Origin: Acidobacteria bacterium RIFCSPLOWO2_12_FULL_66_21
GTDB lineage: Bacteria > Acidobacteriota > Vicinamibacteria > Vicinamibacterales > 2-12-FULL-66-21
Assembly: GCA_001767455.1 (NCBI GenBank)
Contig: MELC01000041.1
Coordinates: 112,367 to 162,829 of the forward strand
Length of the DNA stretch: 50,463 bases
Reading direction: 5' to 3'
Under the pieces are notes generated by a model. It was not told the DNA's origin. It made no database searches and saw only the letters and a list, made by a program, of their open reading frames with translations. A program made the translations under genes and the position numbers. This document shows positions 17,880 through 25,413 of the stretch, piece by piece. Within the stretch, counting starts at the first letter, position 1. Each line of letters opens with the position of its first letter.

Positions 17880-18325
17880 TTGACGGCGTCAGGATCGTTC
17901 CCCTCCGACAGATCGTCGACGAGCGGGGCAAGATCATGCACATGTTGAAGGCGACGGATCCCATTTTTCTGGGGTTCGGCGAGATCTATTTCTCCTGCGC
18001 CTGGCCTGGCGCGATCAAGGCGTGGCACATTCACACGCGGATGACGGTGAACAACGCGGTGATTGTCGGCCGCGCCAAACTTGTCATGTACGACATGCGG
18101 GATGGGTCGCCGACGCGGGGGGAAGTGCAGGAGGTCTTTCTGGGTGAGGACCAGTACTGTCTCGTGCAGATTCCACCCGGGATCGCCAACGGATACAAGG
18201 CCTATGGCGATCGGATGGTCGTGCTCGCGAACTGCGCCACGCACCCTCACGATCCGGCGGAGATGCTCCGGCTCGACCCACACTCCCCTGAGATCCCGTA
18301 CGACTGGTCGCTGAAGCATGGCTGA
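17876..18325 (+). CDS. RmlC-like cupin (NDP-4-keto-sugar 3,5-epimerase family)
   Basis: A 149-residue cupin related to dTDP-4-dehydrorhamnose 3,5-epimerase. The His-rich segment [13 protein letters not shown] replaces the usual 'RGLHYQ', with His available as base. [14 protein letters not shown] matches the family 'IP.GFAHGF..L.D', and the C-terminus [11 protein letters not shown] matches 'DP..I.W'. It is shorter than typical RmlC (~180). It overlaps both neighbours by short coupling stretches (ATG 17876 over the SDR stop). It probably epimerises a 4-keto-heptose intermediate; the deviations leave open a non-epimerase role. Confidence 0.8.
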   Translation: MIDGVRIVPLRQIVDERGKIMHMLKATDPIFLGFGEIYFSCAWPGAIKAWHIHTRMTVNNAVIVGRAKLVMYDMRDGSPTRGEVQEVFLGEDQYCLVQIPPGIANGYKAYGDRMVVLANCATHPHDPAEMLRLDPHSPEIPYDWSLKHG

Positions 18326-19340
18326 TTCCTTCAACGGCAAAAAGCCCGGCTTGATCGTTACGCGCACGCCGCTGCGGATCAGCTTCGCCGGCGGCGGCAC
18401 TGACCTGGCGGTCTTCTACGAGCGTGAGGGCGGCGCGGTGCTGAGCACGACGATCAACAAGTTCGTCTACGTCACGGTCCGGTGCCACAGTGAGCTGTTC
18501 AACGAAGCGTATCGCGTGAACTACTCCGAGACCGAGCATGCCGATCGGCTCGATGACATTCGGAACGACATCGCCCGCGAATGCCTGCGGCTGCTCGAGG
18601 TCCATCCGCCCATCTATATCAGTACGGTCGCGGATCTTCCGGCCTTCTCGGGGCTCGGCTCTTCCAGCAGCTTTGCCGTCGGTCTTCTGAACGCGCTGCA
18701 CGCGTACCGGGGAGAACGAGTCACTGCGGGCCAGCTCGCGCAGGAGGCCTGCCAGATCGAAATCGACGTGTTGAAGCGTCCGATTGGCAAGCAGGATCAG
18801 TACGCTGCGGCGTTCGGCGGGCTGAATTTGTTTACCTTCTGCCCCGATGGAAGCGTCACGCTCGAGCCCCAGCGGCGCCATCAGAACGGCACCATCGAGG
18901 ATCTGTTCAGACACCTGATGATGTTCTGGACGGGTATTCAGCGCAGCGCCGGCAGCATCCTCACCGAACAGCGGGAGAACGTCGCGTCGCGACTGCCGGC
19001 ACTGAGGTCGCTCCGTGACCACGCGCACCGCCTCAGAGGAATCCTGCACGATCGCGTGGATCCCATCGAGATCGGCCGCACACTTGACGAGACGTGGCGC
19101 GTCAAGCGCGTCCTTGCGAGCGGCATCAGCTCCGATCGCATCGACGTGTGGTACGAACGGGCAATCGATGCAGGCGCCGCGGGAGGAAAGCTGTGCGGCG
19201 CTGGCGGCGGCGGATTCCTGATGCTGATTGTGGACCCGGACCGCCAGGCGGCCGTGCGGCAAACATTGCACGACATGACCGAGGTCGAAGTCGGCTACGA
19301 GACGCACGGATCGCGGCTGCTTCTGCCCGCGCCGGAATAG
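18318..19340 (+). CDS. hddA: GHMP kinase, D-glycero-D-manno-heptose-7-phosphate kinase (HddA-like)
   Basis: A 340-residue GHMP-family sugar kinase. The N-terminus RTPLRISFAGGGTDLAVFY is the HddA hallmark. The ATP loop is AFSGLGSSSSFAVGLL (about residues 108-123), and the C-terminal GGKLCGAGGGGFLM is motif 3. It phosphorylates C1 of D-glycero-D-manno-heptose 7-phosphate to the 1,7-bisphosphate that the GmhB domain upstream would use. It starts eight bases inside the cupin gene. Length and motifs are normal for HddA. Confidence 0.9.
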   Translation: MADSFNGKKPGLIVTRTPLRISFAGGGTDLAVFYEREGGAVLSTTINKFVYVTVRCHSELFNEAYRVNYSETEHADRLDDIRNDIARECLRLLEVHPPIYISTVADLPAFSGLGSSSSFAVGLLNALHAYRGERVTAGQLAQEACQIEIDVLKRPIGKQDQYAAAFGGLNLFTFCPDGSVTLEPQRRHQNGTIEDLFRHLMMFWTGIQRSAGSILTEQRENVASRLPALRSLRDHAHRLRGILHDRVDPIEIGRTLDETWRVKRVLASGISSDRIDVWYERAIDAGAAGGKLCGAGGGGFLMLIVDPDRQAAVRQTLHDMTEVEVGYETHGSRLLLPAPE

Positions 19341-19344
19341 AGCG

Positions 19345-19424
19345 GTGTCCTTCGTGCGGCCGCGTGCGCTCGTCACAGGCGCTTCCGGAATGGTCGGCGC
19401 CATGCAACAACGCTCAGGCGCCTG
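19345..19424 (+). pseudogene. 5' remnant of an SDR gene, fused to a methyltransferase tail
   Basis: GTG 19345 opens VRPRALVTGASGMVGA, the Rossmann start of a nucleotide-sugar SDR, and then the homology ends near 19401. The frame reads a few more residues and stops at TGA 19422-19424. The start sits five bases after the hddA stop, where a coupled gene would be expected. The rest of the SDR is missing, and the DNA continues directly into the C-terminus of a different protein. This is the trace of a deletion that joined two genes. Confidence 0.7.
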
Positions 19425-19730
19425 AAGGCAGAAGGCAAACGGCTCGTTGGCTACGGCGCGTCGGCCAAGGGAAACACGCTGCCAGCGTTCCTCGACATCG
19501 GACCCGACGTGCTCGAGTACATCGCCGATCGAAGTCCACTAGAGCGGGGGCTTTACACCCCGGGAATGCACATCCCGGTCGTGGCCACATCGCGCTTGAT
19601 CGAAGACCAGCCTGACTACGTGTTGATTCTCGCTTGGAATCTTGTCGACGAGATCCTCGAGCAACCGGCCGCCTACCGGACGCGTGGCGGGCGTTTCATC
19701 GTGCCAGTCCCACAACTTGTGATGCTGTGA
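19404..19730 (+). pseudogene. 3' remnant of a sugar C-methyltransferase
   Basis: One frame reads LKAEGKRLVGYGASAKGN, then LEYIADRSPLERGLYTPGMH, VLILAWNLVDEI and GGRFIVPVPQ up to TGA 19728-19730. This is the C-terminal domain of the NDP-hexose C-methyltransferase family (TylC3-like), with the characteristic GYGASAKGNTL and LAWN motifs. The N-terminal zinc-binding and SAM domains are absent. There is no good start codon; GTG 19509 would give only 73 residues. The stop overlaps the ATG of the next SDR, showing that the lost gene was coupled to it. Confidence 0.82.
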
Positions 19731-20608
19731 TGAGAGTCGTCATTACCGGATGCGAGAGCTTCATCGGCCGCGAGCTCATCAAGCAATGCTGTGTGAGCGG
19801 CATCCAATACGTCGGCATCGATGTGTCGGCGTGTTCGGCGGCCGGCCATATCCCTATGGATATTCGTTCGCCGGACATCGATGAGGCGATTCCGACCGGT
19901 GCCGACGTTCTGATCCACCTTGCAGCGATATCGCGGGACGAGGATTGCCGCAGAGACACACTGGCGGCATTCGACGTAAACGTCGGCGGCACGATGAACC
20001 TGATACGCGCGGCCCGCGCGCGCGCCGTTCGCCAGTTCGTGTTCGCATCCAGCGAATGGGTCTATGGCGAAGTGGCGAATGACGCCAGCCAGTCCGAAGA
20101 GGCGGTCATCGACGTCAACCGGATTTCCTCGGAGTACGCGCTGACCAAGATCGTCGGCGAACGCACCCTCACCCTTGCCTTCGCCGGCGGTCCATGTGCG
20201 GCGACGGTCTTGAGGTTTGGGATCGTGTACGGGCCGCGGCTGGCGAATTGGTCCGCCGTTGAAGCGCTGTTCGATGCAGTCGCGACGAAAGACGTGGTGG
20301 AAATCAAGGGATCGGCGCGAACCGCCCGGCGCTTCATTCACGTAACCGACGTGGCCGCCGGGATCCTGGCGGCGCTCGGTCGCCAGGGACATGAGACGTT
20401 CAATCTTTCAGGGGACACGCTTGTGTCTCTGGGTGACATCATCAAGGAAAGCGCGGCGATCCTGGGCCGATCTCCGAAAGTCGTTGAACGCGATCCGTCG
20501 GCAATCAGTATTCGTAATCCTTCGAATACCAAAGCCCGCGACGTACTCGGATGGCGGCCGGCCATCGGCTTGAGGCAAGGCTTGATGACGCTGCTGCCTG
20601 CAAACTAG
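19730..20608 (+). CDS. NAD-dependent epimerase/dehydratase (extended SDR)
   Basis: A 292-residue extended SDR. The NAD motif is VVITGCESFIGRE, unusual in having Cys-Glu in place of Gly-Ala. The catalytic set is FASSEWVYG and SSEYALTK. RRFIHVTDVAAGILAAL and FNLSGDTLVSLGDII are typical nucleotide-sugar SDR elements. ATG 19730 overlaps the stop of the methyltransferase remnant. It lies directly upstream of the thiamine-dependent E1 alpha gene, so it could prepare the 4-keto sugar that the E1 pair or the lost C-methyltransferase used. Confidence 0.86.
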   Translation: MRVVITGCESFIGRELIKQCCVSGIQYVGIDVSACSAAGHIPMDIRSPDIDEAIPTGADVLIHLAAISRDEDCRRDTLAAFDVNVGGTMNLIRAARARAVRQFVFASSEWVYGEVANDASQSEEAVIDVNRISSEYALTKIVGERTLTLAFAGGPCAATVLRFGIVYGPRLANWSAVEALFDAVATKDVVEIKGSARTARRFIHVTDVAAGILAALGRQGHETFNLSGDTLVSLGDIIKESAAILGRSPKVVERDPSAISIRNPSNTKARDVLGWRPAIGLRQGLMTLLPAN

Positions 20609-20613
20609 AGACG

Positions 20614-21534
20614 ATGACTCTGAGAGCACCGCGGATGCAGGGAAAGAGCCTGGAGCTGGCGAGAAGGGTGTTGCGGTTGCGCTACTGGCAGTTGCTCATC
20701 AATGAAGACCTGAAACAGAAGCTCTTTGTCGTTCCCGTTCATTGCGCCATCGGCCACGAAGCGATCGCGATCGCCGTCAGCGACTCGATGGGGCCCCTGG
20801 ATCAGCTTGTCCTCTCCCATCGGAATCTCGCGTACAACCTCGCGCGAGCCGACGGACTCGACGGCATCCGCGATGAGTTCCTCCACCGCGGAGCCGGCCT
20901 CTGTCACGGTCATCTCGGATCGATGAATCTCGTGAATCGGGCGCGCGGCATCGTATATTCATCCAGCATTCTCGGCAACAACATTCCGGTTGCCTGCGGA
21001 TTCGCGCTCGCCAAGCAGGTGCGTGGATTGGGCGGCGTCGTCATCGTTCTCACCGGTGATGGGGCGATGGAGGAAGGGCCCTTTTATGAGGGTCTCGTGT
21101 TTGCCAAGTCTCACAACTTGTCCCTCGTGATCGTGGTCGAGAACAACAATCAGTCCATGGCGTCGACAATCAGCGAGCGCCGGTGCTCGATTTCACTCGC
21201 TGACCTGTGTCGGTCCTTGGCCATTCCCTTCGCCACGCTGTCGGGCAACGATGTCATGGATTACACCGTGGAGGTCAAACGCCTGGCAGAGCGGGCAACG
21301 GATGCGTCGACACCGGTGTGCCTGGAGGTCCATTTGGCCGCTCTGAATCAACATGCGGGCCCCACGCCCGGATGGCCAACCGATCCGAAGACGATCAGCA
21401 TCGACAACGGGCTGACCGTCGAACCGACCACCAGCGACCCCGTGTTTGTCCTGCGACGCCAACTGGGGCCCGATCTGTTCGACGAATTGATACGAGAAGT
21501 GACACCGGGACCGGCCCAGTCATCGCGTGCCTGA
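20614..21534 (+). CDS. Thiamine-diphosphate-dependent E1 component, alpha subunit
   Basis: A 306-residue E1-alpha-like protein of the pyruvate/2-oxo-acid dehydrogenase or split transketolase type. The thiamine-diphosphate motif runs from LTGDGAMEEGPFYEG to VVENNNQSMAS (about residues 147-180), and GLCHGHLGSMNL and SSILGNNIPVACG are family elements. ATG 20614 is chosen; the frame upstream overlaps the SDR. No E2 or E3 genes are nearby, so it is not a normal dehydrogenase complex. Avilamycin-type and branched-sugar pathways use such pairs to add a two-carbon unit to a keto sugar. Its beta partner is at 25278, displaced by an insertion. Confidence 0.85.
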   Translation: MTLRAPRMQGKSLELARRVLRLRYWQLLINEDLKQKLFVVPVHCAIGHEAIAIAVSDSMGPLDQLVLSHRNLAYNLARADGLDGIRDEFLHRGAGLCHGHLGSMNLVNRARGIVYSSSILGNNIPVACGFALAKQVRGLGGVVIVLTGDGAMEEGPFYEGLVFAKSHNLSLVIVVENNNQSMASTISERRCSISLADLCRSLAIPFATLSGNDVMDYTVEVKRLAERATDASTPVCLEVHLAALNQHAGPTPGWPTDPKTISIDNGLTVEPTTSDPVFVLRRQLGPDLFDELIREVTPGPAQSSRA

Positions 21535-21654
21535 CTACATCACAGCCGGCTCATCGTCGATCACGCGTCGATGATGGCGGTGCGGTGCTGTACGGGGAGA
21601 ATACAAGCACCGGCTCGTGCATTTCCGGCCTGACGAAGAACCTGGGGGCCCCTT
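21471..21654 (+). repeat. Duplicated E1 alpha/beta junction, copy 1
   Basis: This stretch covers the 3' end of the E1 alpha gene and the 5' start of an E1 beta gene. It matches 25222-25413 with scattered substitutions and small indels, beginning with the shared string CGATCTGTTCGACGAATTGA. A third related copy without the alpha part starts near 30606. Copies 1 and 2 bracket the 3.6 kb insert that carries the WD40 membrane protein and a GT2. Confidence 0.85.
21527..21654 (+). pseudogene. 5' remnant of the E1 beta gene
   Basis: GTG 21527 opens MPDYITA exactly as the intact E1 beta gene at 25278 does, then a deletion of about eight bases shifts the frame and TGA follows after 15 codons. In another frame the text continues VLYGENTSTGSCISGLTKNL and stops at TAG near 21656. 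The remnant overlaps the E1 alpha stop as the original beta start would. It shows where the beta gene used to begin before the insertion. Confidence 0.82.
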
Positions 21655-21660
21655 AGACTA

Positions 21661-24231
21661 GTGACCGGAAGGATGATCGGTTTCCTCAAGCCTGCACGTC
21701 GCAATCCAGCCATTCTGTACGGAGTCGTCTGTGGCTCGGTCTTGAGTTCCGCCTGGATACTCCGATCATCCAGGCCGATTCTATTCCCACAGTCTACCAT
21801 CCTCCAGTTTACACTCGTCGCGGCATGGATCTGTGTAGCTGCGGTACTCGCGGTTCGGTGTCTGATTCGACGCTGGGCTCAACCCTCGGGCCGGCCAGCA
21901 ACCTCGCTGACGGCCCTCGTGGATGTTCTGACGATACTGGGCTTTATCCTCTTGTCGATGCGCTCCTTCAACACCGCCTCGCGAGCTTCGTTGAATACTG
22001 AGAGCTACAGAAGTTGCGGCGCTCCGACCGATGACTTCGATGGCTATACGACGTTGGCGTTGTACTTTGCAGGCAAGCCTTATTATGGCTTTGAAGAGAC
22101 GAGGCGCTTCAAGATCACGCCTGGATATAGTCCCTTTTTGACGCGAGTCACAGTAGCCTTCAGCCCAGGGAGCAATCTCCTCGCCTCGGCGGGCGGCGAC
22201 GGGATGTTGAAGTTCTGGACGCCCTCGAATCACACACTGCTCGGTCCTACGCATCAGTCGGAGACCGGGCAGGGCGGTATCACCAGGATTGCATTCACTG
22301 AGGACGGCTCTGAACTCGCTGTCGCGGGCCGAGACGGGTCGGTCGTTTTCTATTCAACAAAGACCTTCTTGCCGATCCGCCATTTTGCGACTCATCACGC
22401 GCATATCACAGCAATGGCGCTCAGCCCGGACGGTCGACATGTACTCACCGGTGGCTTTGAAGGCACCATTCGTCTATGGACAAAGGACGGCATCCCAGCC
22501 AGCGAGCCGCTCTGGAAGCATGAAGGATCGATCACCGCCGTTGACTTCAGCCCGGATGGGGACTTGTTTGCGGCATCCAGCTCAGACTGGCAGGTATCCC
22601 TCTGGAGGAGAGACGGTACGTTCGTGGCGATTCCAGGCCACGATCGGACGGCTATTTCTGGGATCTCTTTCTACCGCCCGGATCGGTTCGCGGCGAGCCT
22701 GGTTGGAGGCGGAACCCTCGTCTGTACCTCTCAGGGAGAGCACTGGGGCTGTGAACACCGCGGTTCCAGACACACTGCAGCAACTGCCATTGCCGTCTTC
22801 CCATCGTCCGAAAGACAAGCAACAGGCAGCGGGGTCGGGACGCTCGACGTGCAGGATCCGGACCGAGAGCCGCGAGTCTTTCCGGTTCAAGGCGCCGCCG
22901 TGACGAGCCTGGTGTTCACCTCAGCAGATGAAGTCGTCACTGCAGGCCGGAATGGAAGACTTGTCGTAACCAACCTGACTTCGGCCGAGAGCCCGGTGCC
23001 TGTCGCGGCGCACCGAGGTTTTGTGCCAGGGCGAGATCAATTCGGTTTGCCTGATTACGTTCGCCAGCCTGGATATCCGTATCTCCTATATCTCTACATG
23101 CGGCTGACCGGCGCTTATAACTCGTGCGCCGCGCTCATAGTTCAACCGCTTCTACTACTTGCGTTTGTCTTAGTCGGCCTCATTTGGATGCGGATGACGT
23201 TCGGATCCTTCCATGCTTTCTTCGCGCTACTTCCCCTGCTGGACAAGTCGAACTGGGCCTATTGGGCTGCGACCATCGATATGACAGAGTTTACTCAGGC
23301 CTTGTTCTATCCCGTCATGATCCTGCTGTTCATGGTTGCGTTGTTCAGGCCGAAACGACGAGCAATAGCTCTCTTTGGCTGGACTTTAGCGCTCTTGATC
23401 ATAAGCCAGGTAAAGGTACTGGTGAGTATGTTCTTTGCCATACTGGTGGGAACGAGCGCGCTATGCATCGCCGTCCGTGCGATTGTGCGGCGGGACTATC
23501 ATGAGCTAAAGAACCAGCTCATGTTGCTTTGCGCGATGGGAGTGCTGGCAGCTCTTTGCCCGTTGGTCCTCGGCGTTCTTCAGCCAGAGCCAGCGTTATT
23601 CAACCAGCGCAACGTCTGGCGAAAGCTACTTTCGGTTCCGGTGACCAAAACGGACGATGCTCTACTCTTGCGCTACAAGGACTTTCAGGCCTTCCTCGGT
23701 AGGCGCCATGAAAGACTTACGGGACAAAGCGATCCCGATCACCTCGTACCGCCAGGTGAAATCGAGGATGAGATCGCGTTGGCAAGCAGCATGGACGAGC
23801 TAGCTGTTGTCGATCCAGAAAACCGGGTAGTCTACAAATTCTCAACGCAGGAGTATGCACGGCTGGCGCATGAATTGCCCCGTCAAAACCCGCGCGGATT
23901 CCTCAGACGGGCAATCACCGATCCGAGAAATCATCGATCTACTATTCTGCTCGCGTCGCCGCTGACGATCTATCCTATGATTCGTCTGATCTGGCTGATT
24001 GGCTTGGGATTGGGATTCATTGTCTTGTGCTCAAATTACGGCTGTGCTGCTTGGATGAGTTTCTTGTCGATGGCGATCTTCGGGTTGTTCCTTGCCATCT
24101 TTCATTTTCTTGACGTAAGGTACTGGGTCCCCTTCTCTTTCATCTATTACTTCACGTTCGGTGCCGGCTACGACGGCCTCGTTCGCAAGGCGATTGAAAG
24201 ATGGTCTGTTGCGAGTCGCCAAGAGGCCTGA
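21661..24231 (+). CDS. GT-C-like membrane protein with an inserted seven-bladed WD40 propeller
   Basis: An 856-residue protein. Three hydrophobic segments (about residues 17-38, 48-68, 82-98) are followed by DDFDGYTTLALYFAGKPYYG, a GT-C-like first-loop motif with acidic residues. Residues ~160-440 are seven WD40-type repeats, each starting V/I-T-x-hydrophobic-x-F and carrying SPDG and IRLW-type strands. After them comes GLPDYVRQPGYPYLLYLYMR, which resembles the R-x-PGYP element of GT-C glycosyltransferases, and then about eight further membrane segments. The propeller thus sits inside the large loop between segments 3 and 4, probably outside the cytoplasm. GTG 21661 or ATG 21673 starts it. 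GC is lower than the flanks. Function is inferred only: lipid-linked sugar transfer. Confidence 0.72.
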   Translation: MTGRMIGFLKPARRNPAILYGVVCGSVLSSAWILRSSRPILFPQSTILQFTLVAAWICVAAVLAVRCLIRRWAQPSGRPATSLTALVDVLTILGFILLSMRSFNTASRASLNTESYRSCGAPTDDFDGYTTLALYFAGKPYYGFEETRRFKITPGYSPFLTRVTVAFSPGSNLLASAGGDGMLKFWTPSNHTLLGPTHQSETGQGGITRIAFTEDGSELAVAGRDGSVVFYSTKTFLPIRHFATHHAHITAMALSPDGRHVLTGGFEGTIRLWTKDGIPASEPLWKHEGSITAVDFSPDGDLFAASSSDWQVSLWRRDGTFVAIPGHDRTAISGISFYRPDRFAASLVGGGTLVCTSQGEHWGCEHRGSRHTAATAIAVFPSSERQATGSGVGTLDVQDPDREPRVFPVQGAAVTSLVFTSADEVVTAGRNGRLVVTNLTSAESPVPVAAHRGFVPGRDQFGLPDYVRQPGYPYLLYLYMRLTGAYNSCAALIVQPLLLLAFVLVGLIWMRMTFGSFHAFFALLPLLDKSNWAYWAATIDMTEFTQALFYPVMILLFMVALFRPKRRAIALFGWTLALLIISQVKVLVSMFFAILVGTSALCIAVRAIVRRDYHELKNQLMLLCAMGVLAALCPLVLGVLQPEPALFNQRNVWRKLLSVPVTKTDDALLLRYKDFQAFLGRRHERLTGQSDPDHLVPPGEIEDEIALASSMDELAVVDPENRVVYKFSTQEYARLAHELPRQNPRGFLRRAITDPRNHRSTILLASPLTIYPMIRLIWLIGLGLGFIVLCSNYGCAAWMSFLSMAIFGLFLAIFHFLDVRYWVPFSFIYYFTFGAGYDGLVRKAIERWSVASRQEA

Positions 24232-24487
24232 ATCTCATGGTCGACGGCTGTGGCTGGGAGAGGCGCGCGTGCGTGAGGACAGGTCGTTCGTGTTTACTGA
24301 TCAGCTGGGCGCTGATCGCCTCGTGGTACTTCGATCGTGGGTCGAGGGTTCAGTGACGGCGAAGGTCAGGATTGCTTCCCCGCAAGCTCGGCCCGGATTG
24401 AGGTACGAGCACTCGATGGGCGAGGGAGCCAATGAGGGCCTGCCCACGTACCTCCTCTCCCTGCCTTCCGGAGATGCTCTCTCGTGA
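24232..24487 (+). other. Short unidentified frame, possible C-terminal remnant
   Basis: After the WD40 protein's stop, one frame stays open and reads LWLGEARVREDRSFVF, VVLRSWVEGSVTAKVRI and EGLPTYLLSLPSG before TGA 24485-24487. That stop overlaps the GTG of the GT2 gene. The alternating hydrophobic pattern suggests a beta-rich domain. GTG 24269 could start a ~72-residue protein. Because the coupling overlap is present but no start domain is, it may be the tail of a truncated gene. I do not recognise the family. Confidence 0.4.
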
Positions 24488-25200
24488 AGCTCACCGTTCT
24501 TGTTCCCGTCCACAACGAGGAATCGACGATCATCCAGATCCTGGAACTTGTTCGGACGCAACAGATTGCGGACGTCGAATTAGAAATCATCGCCGTGGAC
24601 GACGGGTCCACTGACCGTACTCCTGAGCTGTTACGGTCACGTGCAGAACTCTATTCCAAGATGATTCGGTTGGAGCACAACGGTGGAAAGGGAGCCGCCG
24701 TTCGGGCAGGCCTGGCGGTGGCGACCGGCGAGTACGTTTTGTTTCAGGATGCCGATCTGGAATACGACCCGGCCGAGTATTCGAAACTCGTGCGTCCCGC
24801 CATAAAGTATGGTGCCGACGTTGTCATTGGCAGCCGGACCCTGGCGCCGTCGTGCCGGAGGATTCACTATTTGTGGAACAAAGTTGGGAATGGGCTTGTC
24901 ACGTTCACGTTCAATTGTCTGTTTAACACGACCTTCTCCGACACATATAGTTGCTACTTGATGTTCCGCCGGGGCCTGGTTCAACCAGGAGCGCTCCGGA
25001 GCCAGGGGTTTGACCAGCAGGCAGAGATTCTTGCCAAGTGCGTCAAGCGAGGCAAAGTATTTTACGAGGTGCCCATCGACTACCACGGCCGGACCTATGC
25101 CGAGGGAAAGAAGATTCACACTTGGCACGTCGCCGGTGTGATTTGGACTATGTGCCGTGAGCGATTCAGCTCTGCGGGCCCTCGACGATTCCGCACCTGA
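24484..25200 (+). CDS. Family 2 glycosyltransferase, DPM1/GtrB-like
   Basis: A 238-residue GT2 of the dolichol/polyprenyl-phosphate sugar synthase type. The motifs are VLVPVHNEESTI, VDDGSTDRTPELL, GGKGAAVRAGL, the metal-binding DADLEYDP and GSRTL, and the C-terminal VPIDYHGRTYAEGKKI that is typical of DPM1/GtrB. There is no C-terminal membrane pair. Such enzymes make polyprenyl-phosphate sugars, the donors used by GT-C membrane transferases, so a functional link with the WD40 membrane protein upstream is plausible. GTG 24484 overlaps the upstream stop. Confidence 0.88.
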   Translation: MKLTVLVPVHNEESTIIQILELVRTQQIADVELEIIAVDDGSTDRTPELLRSRAELYSKMIRLEHNGGKGAAVRAGLAVATGEYVLFQDADLEYDPAEYSKLVRPAIKYGADVVIGSRTLAPSCRRIHYLWNKVGNGLVTFTFNCLFNTTFSDTYSCYLMFRRGLVQPGALRSQGFDQQAEILAKCVKRGKVFYEVPIDYHGRTYAEGKKIHTWHVAGVIWTMCRERFSSAGPRRFRT

Positions 25201-25221
25201 CCTGAGCCGACGAAGAGGTCG

Positions 25222-25413
25222 CGATCTGTTCGACGAATTGACACGAGAAGTGACGACGGCGCGCGCCGAGCCATCGCATGCCTGACTACATCACCGCCGT
25301 GAACCAGCTCATCGTCGACCACGCGTCGAGGATGGCGGGTGCGGTGCTGTACGGAGAGAATATCAAAAGCGGGTCGCGCATCTCCGGCCTGACGAAGAAC
25401 CTGCGGGCCCCTC
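25222..25413 (+). repeat. Duplicated E1 alpha/beta junction, copy 2
   Basis: Bases 25222-25277 are the last codons of an E1 alpha gene (CGATCTGTTCGACGAATTGA and onward) without the rest of that gene. They lead straight into the intact E1 beta start at 25278. The match to 21471-21654 covers about 185 bases with small differences. The alpha fragment has no open frame of its own, so it is only the scar of the duplication. Confidence 0.85.
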
